From contig KV919074.1 in assembly GCA_002049455.2 (NCBI GenBank), forward strand, positions 25,359 through 89,358: DNA of 64,000 bases, in the 5' to 3' direction. The translations under genes and the position numbers were made by a program. Shown here piece after piece: positions 50,400 through 60,366 of the stretch. Source of the stretch: Porphyra umbilicalis (taxonomy: Eukaryota > Rhodophyta > Bangiophyceae > Bangiales > Bangiaceae). Position 1 is the stretch's first letter; the number at the start of each line of letters is the position of its first letter. The notes under the pieces were generated by a model that was given only the letters and a program-made list of their open reading frames with translations, ran no database searches and was not told the DNA's origin.

Positions 50400-53303
50400 A
50401 TGAGTTCACGTGTGCGAGATTATTCAAACAGTTTCGCTCACGGCCCGCTCGACACGTGCGGGCGCGCCCACTGCGCGGCGGCGGCGGCGGCGGGCACGCC
50501 GGCGGCCACCTGCGCCTGTGTCGGCAGCGGCTGCATGTCGGACTCCGCCGTCGCGGGCAGCGGCGATGGCGGCGGCATGGCCACCGCCCCCGCCTGCGCC
50601 CGTTGTGCGGCCATCGCGGCGGCGGCGGTGAGCGCCGCCGGCGGCACTTGCCTGTGCCCCCCCTGTGCGGAGGCGGGCGTCAATGGCGGCTGCGGTGGGG
50701 CCGCTTGTGCCACCAGTGCCGGCACCTGCGCGTGCCCCGACTGCGCGGCGGCGGCTGCGGCGGCCGTGACGGCCGCTTTGCCAGGTGCCGTCGTACCGTC
50801 GACGGGCAGCTGCGGGTGCGCCCACTGGTCGACGGCGAGCATCAATGGCGGCGGCGGTCATGGCGGCATTTGTGGTGGTTGCAGCCACCCCGGCTGCCCC
50901 TGCAGCGCGGCGGCGGTCCCCCGCCTCGGCGTCCCCGTCGGCCACCTCATCCCGCCGCCACCAGTGGTGACACTGACGCCGACGGCCGTCGGTGGCGACT
51001 GGACGGCCGACCGGCTCGTCGTCGGCCTCCTTGCCCTGCCACCGCCGGCGGCCGGCCGGCGTCCGCCGCCGCGCCAAACGCTATCCGCCGCGCTGTCGGC
51101 GCTCAACGACCGCCTCGACGGCGGTTTGGCATCTGCGCGCTCCGCGCGTCGCCCACGTTTCGCGACGCCGCGGGCGGCGCGTCGGCGACGGCGGCGGTGC
51201 CGCGCGCCAACCCCGTCGGCGCCGTGCGGCTTGGTGGGATGGGGCGCGCCGCCCGACGCGGCGTGCACCGCCTGGACGCGCCGCCGGTGGGCGTCGCGCG
51301 TGCCGTGGGGGCGGCCGCCGCCGCGGCAGGCCACGTCGGTCGGTGCCGCCGTCGTGGCCGTCTGGGTGCCTGATGCGGCGGGCACGGCGGGGGGGCTCTC
51401 CACCGGCGCCACGTCGGCCACGTGGACGGACAGGCGGTTCCGCGGCAGCGCGCCGGCCGCGACCGACGACGATGGAGACGACGGCGACGGTGGCGACGAC
51501 GCAGACGACGGGGCGCCCGCCAAACGCCGGGAGCTGCTGCTGCTCGACGCGCGCACTGAAGCGGAGGTGGAGGCGGCGGTGGCAGCGACAGCCGGCGCCG
51601 TCGGCCGCGGCGTCGTCATCGCGCGCCAGCTGGTCGGAGGCCCCTCTAGCGCGGTGACGCCGGCGGTGCTCGCCGCCGTCGCGTCGACGGTTGCGGGGAT
51701 TGGCGACGGCTGGCGTCTCGTCGTCAAGGACGCGGCTTTCATGGCGACGACGGTGATGGGTGTGTTTGGTGCGGCCGCCGCAGACGGGGGGGCACCCCCG
51801 CGGTTTATCTACCTTGCGTGGTCGCCGACAGGGGTGGCCGGCGTGGACGGCGCCATCGCGCTCGTCGGCGAGGGTGCCACCTACGACGCGGGGGGGTCCA
51901 ACCTCAAGACCGGGGCGGAGCGCATGCTTGGGCTGATGAAGGCACGGTGGTGGGGGATCGTGCGGCGGGAGGGCTGCAGCGGCCTCCGGGTCAGCGCCCG
52001 CGTGTTGGTGGCGCAGAGGGGTGGGCGGCTGTGGGATAGAGGGCAAACCTTGCGATGGCGCCCGGGGCGGGCAGTCTCGCCGGCACAGACGGCAAGCACC
52101 CGGGCGCGCAACGGGCGGCGGCGGCGGTTTCACTCACCAACTGCCACTAGACTCCGTCATACCCTGGTCTCTCCCTGATGTGCTGGCCGGTTTCTGACGT
52201 TCCTTGTCGACGAGCGCAGGTTGACATGGGCGGTGCGGCAGCGGTGCTCGGTGCCGCGCGGGCGCTGGCCGAAATGAGGCCGCCTGTGGAGGGGCACGTC
52301 GTTCTTGCGGCGTGTGAGAACTTCATCTCCGATACGGCAAGGTGGCCGGGGAACATTATCACTGCGTCCAGTGGGGTGACAAATGAGGTAGGCAACACCG
52401 ATGCGGGTACGTTGAATTGATAGCTGGGGGGCGTGACACTTACGGGCACAGGTGCTGGGGAGGTACCAGCGCAGGTCAGGGCCGGCCGGGACACAACAAA
52501 AACCAGGACCTATTCCGCGGTGCTCCCGTCGGACCGAAAACTGACGTTGGCACATCACTCGATTGGCTTGCGCACTCGACGGTGTTTGACGTCCTTCCCA
52601 TCCCACAGAGACTCGACTGACTGCGGCAGACTCCCTGGCCTACGCGCCGGGCTTGCCTGCCGGCACACACGTTTTCGAGTTGTCCACCTTCATGGGCGCG
52701 GTGATTGTCGCCCTCGACCAGTCGATCGGCGGGCTGATGGCGCCCTACGATGATCTCGCGACCTCACTCGTGTCGGCCGCCGCCGCCGCCGGGGAGCGCC
52801 TGTGGTGTCTCCCCCTCGACGGCACGTACGTGTCGTCACTCGACAGCACGCTCGCTGGCGTGAACAGCATTGGCGCCAAGGGTGGCGTCGGCGCCGGCAC
52901 GATCACCGCCGGGCTCTTCTTTGCCAAATTCGTGCGCGCGGGCGCTTTGTGGGCCCACATTGACATTGCCGGGGCGGCGCGGAACCACGGGGGGGGCGGC
53001 GGCGGCACCGGCTACGGCGTCGCCACGCTCGTGCGGTCGGTGCACGCGTTTGGGAGGGTCGGCCGCGGCCGCGGCGACAGCGCCTTAACGAGGCGGTCGG
53101 CGGGCACCGTGGGCAGACGCTCGGAGGCTGTGGTCGAGTTTTTCGGGCGGCACTTCGAATGGTGTTTTTGGCAGAGCCTCACTTTGAATCGCGTTTCTTG
53201 TGTTTTTCTGTGTGATATGCGACATTGTCACGAAAATGTGCCACGTATTAAAATACTGAGAACGTGCTGGAAACTTGCCCAACAGAAATGTAGGTTGATG
53301 TGA
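50400..53303 (+). CDS. M17 leucyl aminopeptidase, spliced, with Cys-repeat N-terminus and frame breaks
   Basis: Exons 50400-51941, 52220-52406 and 52609-53303. Intron 1 has an apparent GC donor (AAG|GCACGG) and CAG acceptor, intron 2 GTACGT...CACAG. Joined, they give [19 protein letters not shown]...[15 protein letters not shown]...[16 protein letters not shown], the M17 catalytic core, then [35 protein letters not shown] and GYGVATLV. Metal-site D in YDAGG, K in NLKT, D in VDMGG and D/E/R in NTDAETR are present. However, the Lys metal ligand of GKG is Glu (GEG), and the Gly of DAEGR is Thr. In exon 1 the M17-like N-domain runs in frame to about 51130, continues in the +2 frame ([15 protein letters not shown] to AAAAGHVG) and returns to the first frame by about 51345. 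Residues 1-170 are Cys-rich (CxCxxC clusters). The last 45 or so residues are atypical and may be intronic. Confidence 0.78.
50447..50577 (+). repeat. ~131-bp dispersed repeat encoding Cys motifs, copy 2
   Basis: It matches 47019-47149. In the aminopeptidase frame it encodes [16 protein letters not shown] and TCACVGSGC. Confidence 0.8.
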
Positions 53304-53918
53304 AACGGTCCCATATGAGCAGATGCTTATCGAGCTTATCTTCAAGATTCTCAGATAATCAGAGACAAGGCTTGCTTTTTGTCAATTCGGGCGTCGGCCA
53401 CGGTCCCCGTCGAGACCTCCCCCGCCCCCTCCCCTTGATGAGCCCAACGTCCGCCTGCAGGGCGCCTCGGTGATGACGGCAGCAGCCGGTATGCGCGGCA
53501 GCGGCGGCTGCCCGCAACCAGCGCAGCGGCGGTGGCGGCGTGGCAGACGGGGGTGAGCCGCCGCGTGCATCGGCGAGCGCCGGAGGGGGCAGCGGCGTGT
53601 GCCTCCCCTCGGTCGGCGGGGCGCTCGCCGCTGCGACGGTCACGTGCCGCCGCCGCCGCCGCCGCCGCCGGTGAACGCTGCCATGGCCGTTTGCGCGGGC
53701 TGAAGGGGGCTCGGCGCTGCGCGCGAGTCCGACTGCCTGCTGCGCCCCTGCGCTGCCGCCCGCCGCCGGCCTTGCGTCGTGCTCTGGCCCGCCCGTCGCG
53801 ACGCGCGGCGGCGCCTGGCGCTCGTGCGCGGGCGGTACGATCTCCCCACCGGCGCCTCCCCCCTTGCGCGTACCCTTCCCCCCCCCCCCTCTTCCCCCCC
53901 CCCCCCCTATCCGCCACC
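53304..53918. other. Upstream region of EF-hand membrane protein gene
   Basis: The coding frame of the next gene is open back to 53532, but the translation is Arg-rich and unlike a conserved protein. A C/T-rich stretch ends in CCGCCACC just before the ATG at 53919. Confidence 0.5.
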
Positions 53919-54224
53919 ATGCGGTCGAGCCGCCTGTCCTTGGCGGGCCTCCCCCGCTCGTCCATCGCCGCCCGCCTCTCCCGCCGCCCGTCGGCCGGCT
54001 CGGCGGACGGGGAGGAGGACCCCGACGCGGAAGCGGCCGCCGCCCTCCGCCGCTACCTCCGCACCTCTGCCGACGCGTATCGGGCAGAGTTGGCCAACGC
54101 CGCCGCCGCGTACGACGTGATCGACTTGCTGACTGCCCTCCGCCGCATCGCCGCCGACCGGGAGGCGGCCGAAGCTGCAGCCGGGGGGGCGTTGGACGAT
54201 GCGGGCGGGGGGGCGGATGTGGAG

Positions 54225-54266
<42 letters not shown>

Positions 54267-54711
54267 GGCGGCGGCGGTGGCAGCGACGACTCTGCGGCCG
54301 CCTTGACCGCCCGCATCGACGCGCACGAGGCGGAATTGGCGCGGTGCGTCGGCTACCACCAGCGCCACGCGCCGGCCAAACCGTCGCTCACGCCCGCCCG
54401 CCCACCAGGCGTCGACGCCAAGGCGGCCGCCGACGCCCCGCCCGACGACGTGGTGCACCGGCGCGCCAGCTGGGGCGGCGACCTCCGCCTGTCCATGGCC
54501 GCCCGCTCGTCTGACGTGGCGCCCGCCGGCGGCGGCGCCCTCGACGGGGACAATGGGGATTTTGTGTGCCTCTCCCAACGCGTCGAGACGGTGCTCATGG
54601 ACGTGGACCCGCTGTACATCCCCATGGAGCAAGACCGCGAGGAGCGCCTCGGCCACGGCGCCGTCGACGGCGGCCGCCGCGGCGGCGGCGGCGTTGGCGG
54701 GCGGCGCGGCA

Positions 54712-54755
<44 letters not shown>

Positions 54756-56008
54756 GGCGGCGGGGGCGGCGACGCGTCGGCGGCGGGGGGCGGGGGCGCC
54801 CCCCCGCAAATGTCCCTCCTCCGCGCCCTCCTCGCGGGGGACCTCAACCGCGACGGGCGGGTGACAGCGGAGGAGCGCCGCACCTGCTTTCGTGGCGTTG
54901 CGTGGATGGCGGCGCTCGTCGGCATGGCCGTTGCCCTCGCCCTCCTCACCGTGGAGTATGTGCGGTCGCAGCGCCACCCGGCCGTGTTGCTCGGCTACGC
55001 CCCGGACGGGGGCGCCCGCGCGCTCCCGGCGCTGACCGCGTGCGTGGGGGTGGCGGACCTCCCCGCGTTTGCCGACTTGCCGACCGCGCGCTACCCGGGG
55101 CAGCCCCTCTTCACCGTGTCGGCGCGCTTTGAGGGCATGGGGGGGGACGTGCCGTCGGACGCGGTCGCCACCGCCGCTGTGCCCGCCGCCGCTGCCGGCG
55201 GCGGCGGTGGCACGTGCGCCGACCGCCTGTCGCGCCTCGACGGGGCGCGCTTGAGCGCCACCGACGCGGGGCGGTCGGCGGGGGAGGTGCTCGAGACGCT
55301 CCCCAGCGGGCGCCTGGGCGCTACGCCGCGCGACGGCGGGCCCTGCTACGCGTGCCTCACGCTCGGCGGCGGGCGGCCGTTGGTCGTCGGTGCGCCACCG
55401 ACGCGTGGCGACGGCGGCCCGACGGCCGGCCGCGGCGCGTCGGCGCCCGACGCGGACGCGATGCTCGCCGTCACCATCCGCACGTCGCGCCTGTGGGGCA
55501 TGTGCCGCGACACGCAAGACGCGACGCGGTCGGCGGCGCCGGCGGTGGTGGCGGGGGAGATTGCGGCGCACGGTGACGCGCTCGTCGCGCGGGGCACGCT
55601 GACCCTGCCGCGCGGCGCGCCGCCGCTGGGGGAGACGCTCGCCCTGCCGCCGCGCGCCGCGGGGGTGACCGCCGCCGACGCGGCGGTCGGGGTGCTCTGC
55701 TCCCTCTACTTTTTTTCGGGCTACTTTTACCCGGCCACCCGCGCGGACGTGCGGTTCCGCCTCGCCGCCGTGGGGGGGGGGGGGGGAACGCCACGGCCGT
55801 CGCGGCGGGGCTCGGCGGCGGCGGGTGGGTGTGGGTGCGCTCGGGCGACGGGCCCTACTTTGAGCCGGGGGGGCCGTCGGGCGCCCCGACGGTGCGCCGC
55901 TCGCGCTCGGCGCCGCCACCGCCGCGTCGGCGGCGGCCACCCGCTGGACGCAGTCGGGGGTGGAGCTGTTTGCGCGCCCCCACAACCCCGCCCTCGTCCG
56001 CGGCGGCG

Positions 56009-56042
<34 letters not shown>

Positions 56043-56433
56043 GGCGGCGGCGGCTGCCATCGACCTGCCGCCGCTGCGCGCTGCCCACCGGGTGACGGTG
56101 CTCGACGCGGATACGCGGACGATGGTGCTCTTTACGCGGCGGGAGGGCCCCCCCGGCACGACGACCGCCGCGTACCCGGTGCGGTTTGTGGGGACGCCCC
56201 TGGACTTCCCCGAGCCGGGGGATATGGCGCACACGCACGCCCTCGCCGTCGGCTACGCGTCGACGTGGGCGGAGGAGGTGTCGGCGGTGGCCACAATGAG
56301 CACCGCCGAGTTTTCCACGGACCTGTTGGAGTACATTTCCCTCTTTTCGGGTGCCTGTTTTTACACGCTCGTGTCGTACCCGCTGGCCAAGGCGGTGCGG
56401 CGGCGGCAGCGGGCGGCGGGCGCGCACGTGTGA
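53919..56433 (+). CDS. EF-hand membrane protein with lumenal domain, two apparent frameshifts
   Basis: The ATG at 53919 sits in CCGCCACCATG, a strong initiation context. The N-terminal 300 residues are cytosol-like, with helical Ala-rich parts and two poly-Gly tracts. An EF-hand loop DLNRDGRVTAEE (about 308-319) and a membrane helix (WMAALVGMAVALALLTVEYV, about 329-348) follow. The large C-terminal part has Cys pairs and SLYFFSGYFYPATRADVRFRL. To keep conserved-looking sequence the frame must shift at a 15-G run (55772-55786, into GLGGGGWVWVRSGDGPYFEP) and again at a 7-G run (55867-55873, into GAPLALGAATAASAAATRWTQSG). It then runs to the stop at 56433 with a second membrane helix (SLFSGACFYTLVSYPLA). 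Each shift fits one missing G. Taken as given, the frame would instead run on with Arg/Pro-rich sequence. The family is not recognised. Confidence 0.7.
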
Positions 56434-57599
56434 CATCGAGTGATGAGGGGGGGGGACGTCGGTGGACGCCCCAGCCGGGAGAGGGAGAGCAGCAGGGTAG
56501 GGATGCCAAACGGTTGGAGGACGACGCGCGGTTCGATCGACGCCAGAGGGGCAAAGGTCGACCGTGGCCGTCACGCTTCCTCTGCGCTGCGCCGGTCGCT
56601 GTGCTGCTACCGCGTCGGGCACGGCGGCAGGCACAGCATGGGGCGGGCGCCAGCAGCCCGAGCCGCCCTCGGCCAATCGCCCCATTGGTCCAAGAAACGA
56701 TGCCGGCCTTGGAGGTGGCGTCCATGTCGGGGAGGGGTACAGGCGGATAAAAGTTGGACAAAGGCGTGAAGGGTGTGGCAGGCGGAACACAGAGAAGGTA
56801 GCGGCCACGTGTGCCAGGCAGACTGCCCTGCGTCCGCACACAGCTGACATGGTTCCGGTTTGCTGTTGCCTATCTTGTGCGCTTCATATTCCCTGGCCTT
56901 TAGGACAGGGTGCTCTCAAGGTGTAGTGATGCACACATATACTTAGTTCACGGGACTTGCTCTCCGTTTCAGAGGTGGCAGTCTGCATTCGTGTCCTCAG
57001 GGATCTGAGGGCGTGTCGACGTTGAAAGGGTGGCGATGACGCTAAAAGCGAATAGAGTGATGTGGCTGAGAAGGACTGTCCTGCCACAAGGGTCACAGGG
57101 CCCGGACGGTGCTTGCCCCCCTACCACCCCCCACCCCCCCGAGTCGGGCGCGGCGACCGCGCGCAGCGACTACGGGGGTTGAACGCGCCCGCGATGACCC
57201 GTGGGTGATTGTGCCTGCGCGCCGGCTTCTGTTGCGGCGGCCCGTCGGCCTGCCATCTACCGGCGCGGTTAGAGGTGCACTGCGCGGCGGAGTGAAGGCC
57301 CCTCCCGTCGGCGTCGCGCGACGCCGGCGAGCCGCCGCCGCTGCGGTGCCGGCGGCGGCACCCTTTTCCCCGCCCCACGTGTCCCCCGCCACGGCAACGT
57401 GGCTGTACGTGCCCCCGTGCGCGCTCGCGGCTATGGAGTCGGCCGGTGTGCCCGGTGTCGATGCGTCGCCAAGCGCGCCACCGCCCTGAAGGCCAGGGTA
57501 TTGCACGCACGTGCCTGGAATGCTCTGATATGGTGCCGCCCAAACCGCCGTCCCATCTGTGGTAGTCATTGCAAGAGACCTCGCAGCCAGGGTTGGCAC

Positions 57600-57672
57600 C
57601 AATAAAATGCATGCATTAAATTAAATCGATGTATGATAATACATATTTAATCTATAAATTAATCAGTTGCCG
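57600..57672. other. AT-rich island, left
   Basis: About 70 bp of TTAAATTAAAT-type sequence ending AAATTAATCAGTTG. Surrounding DNA is strongly GC-rich. Confidence 0.6.
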
Positions 57673-58054
57673 TTCTCCCGTTTTTTAAAGTGTTTTTTAA
57701 CCTGTTGCTAGAAGGCTGTCGCCTCGGGTCTCGGCCGCTGCCTGTGGTGCGACACGCGTCTTGGTGGCTGACGGTGCGGAGGCGGGGTGGTCACAACGGT
57801 GGAGAGCGGCAGCGGGGGCGGCCTCGGCTACAGTGGCGGCTCCTCACTCACCCTCACCTCGCACTGGACGGACAACGGCGACCACCTCGGCCTCTCCGCT
57901 CTTCTCTCTTCCACCTCAGGATGACCGACGCGCCACTCAGTGTGAAGTGTAAAAATTCCACCACCGACCAAGGCAAGCCAGCACCCTCGGACCAGTGACG
58001 CGGCGGCGACTTGGATGGTCAGACACAGCCCGCAGTCGAAGTTACAGGCAGCCA

Positions 58055-58145
58055 TAAAACCATTGATTAATTGAAAAGTCGAGATTTAATAGATCAATCT
58101 ATAGATGAATCGATCCGAGATGTAAAATATCGCGATTTTTTCCAT
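58055..58145. other. AT-rich island, right
   Basis: About 90 bp starting near ATTGATTAATTG. Its start is a short inverted match to the end of the left island, roughly 380 bp away. Confidence 0.6.
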
Positions 58146-60366
58146 CCCTGCTTGCAGCTGCATCGAGACGTCTACAACAGTACCGCCAAGATGTCCGGTG
58201 GGTGGACAGCATCTCCTGCCGCAAACGCCAGCGGCTATAAGCTGCAGGCAATACAAAACACGTTGCCGCCTGACCTTGGCACCATTGGCCTCGCGAAAAA
58301 AGAAGAGCCGTAGCCTATGGCAGCGAGCCTCGTGGCTTCCTTTCTGGAAACGCCACGAGCCCCGAGGCTTCACAACAACAGCAGTGAGAAAGAGTAGGAG
58401 CAGGGGGGGATGACGGGGTAGCAACCGCAGAGGGGCGCGTGTGACACTCGTGGCGGGGGCGAGAAAGCGCGTGTGTCAGCGGTGACGGTCAGTCAGGTTC
58501 ATGGGCGCGTCGGGCACGGGCAGCACAGTCAGTGCTCAGGACACGCTCGCTGGCAGCCGCGTGCGCGCCCTGACTGGCACTCTCTCCGTACCCGGCAATG
58601 ACGCAGAGGCCGGGGAATAGCTCGCGAACGCAGACATCACGACCACTCGATGGCCGGACCTGAAGCAGCGACCAGGCACGATGGTGCTCGTACGTGAGGC
58701 GTTCAGGAAAACGGGTCCGACAGACGCGAGCAGTGGCCGGGCGGGGTCACCATGGCGGCCGCGAGGCGCGCCACCGGCTGATCAATCAGGAGGGTGCACG
58801 CCCGATGGGTCGGCGGGTCGGGTAGTTCGGTGCACGTCTGTGATTCATCGCCCAGACATGGGCGTCCAAGGCGCTCTGTTCCCCACGCGCGCAGACTGCG
58901 GTGCTCCCTCCAGCCGCGCGCGGGCCTGAGTGCGGTCGCGTCAGAGGGGGACGAGGAGTGGCGACGCGCCTCCCCCACCGCGCCACGGGTTTGAACAAAC
59001 GCCGACCCGTGCGGCGGCGCCTCGCCCCCGCTCGGGCGGGTCCGCGCCACCCGGGACCGCCGCGCGCACCCGTGGCGCACCCGCCGCGGGTCGGCGCCGC
59101 CTCCCCCCACGGCGCACCGTCCACCGCCGGCCCGCGGCTTGGCGGTGGCGGTGGCGCGCGCCGCCGCGCGACGAGCACCCATTCCCACCGCCACGCCGCG
59201 GCGGCGCCCACAATGACAGCCAACCGTCACTAGCGGCGGGCCGGGGGGCGCCCGCAGAGGCGCAGTTCGCCCCGTTTGTGCGGGCGTCTGCCCACCGTCA
59301 CGGTGACCGCGGTGGTGCGGCCGACACCGGGTCTTTGCTCGACGGGTCGGGACGTGGGCGGGCGGGCGGGCGGGCGGGGGCCGGCGGGGGGATGGGGGGT
59401 GGGTGGGGGTGCGCGGCGGGCAGACATTGGTCCAGCGCGGCCGCTGCAGGCGCGCGCGCCGACGACGCTGCCGTCACGCGCAACAGCAGCGCGCGCTCGG
59501 CGATGGTGCCAGCACACCGCCGCGGCCCGCCACCCAATCCGAGGCCATGGCGTGTGCGGATGGGGGCCCCACGCTGGTCGAATCACGGGCCGCCTTAAGC
59601 GCTGCGCGTGCCTGCGCCCGCTTCTCGGCCGCGCAGATTTTCTCCCTCGGTGGGAAAATCACGCCATTGGCCGCCCCCCGCGATGCGCTGGGCGCGCCCC
59701 CACCACCCACCGCGGCGGTCCGCGCTGGCCGACAAACAGCAGCGCGTGGCGTGCCTGGGGTGTGGCCGCGCCCGTCGCGGTTTGTTGCCCACGTCACCCC
59801 ACGGGTGTCGGCCCGCACCCGGGGTCACCCGTCGCGCACGAGGACCCCATGGGGCGCGCAAAGGGCGGCGCCCATCCTTGCACAGCGCCGCGCCTCGTCA
59901 ACCCGACGCTCGCTCGCTGCCGCTGCAAACCGCCGTGGGGTCTTGCCACTCGCCCCCGCGTCAGCCGCAACGACGCGCACCACACGCCGCCCCGCCGTCG
60001 TGTCGACACGACGGCGCGCCGGTCGGCGCCCGTCCCCCGGCGAGACGGCGCGGCGCGCCGCGACGGCATCCCCACCCGCGCGGGTCGACTATTCATAGCG
60101 GTGTCCCCATCCCCCACCGCCGACGTGGCGGCACACCCCCCGACGGCGGCTCCCCGCGACGGCCGCCCCGCGTCGCCGTCTTAATCCGCACCGGTGGCGA
60201 CGCGCCCGGCGGCGCGCCCCCGTCGTCGGCAGCCCCTCGACGCTTCCGCGGTGAGCGCGCGCACCACCCCCCTCCCTCCCTGCCTCCCTTGCCTCCTTCC
60301 CCCGCCGACCTGCTTTGCCTGCTTCCCTCCCCCCTCCCCCCCCCCCCCCTCCCCCCCGCCACCACG

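Larger units (their letters stand above)
56434..60366. other. Long intergenic region, no confident gene
   Basis: Almost 4 kb. The frames are low-complexity on both strands and overlap one another. Two short AT-rich islands (57600-57672 and 58055-58145) stand out in an otherwise GC-rich stretch. Nothing here has a recognisable family motif. Confidence 0.5.

Noticed and set aside
53907-56234. A 775-residue open frame on the minus strand opposite the EF-hand gene
   Set aside because: It arises because GC-rich codons lack stops on the complementary strand. The residues are Arg/Pro/Ala-biased with no family motif, and the plus strand has an EF hand and membrane helices.
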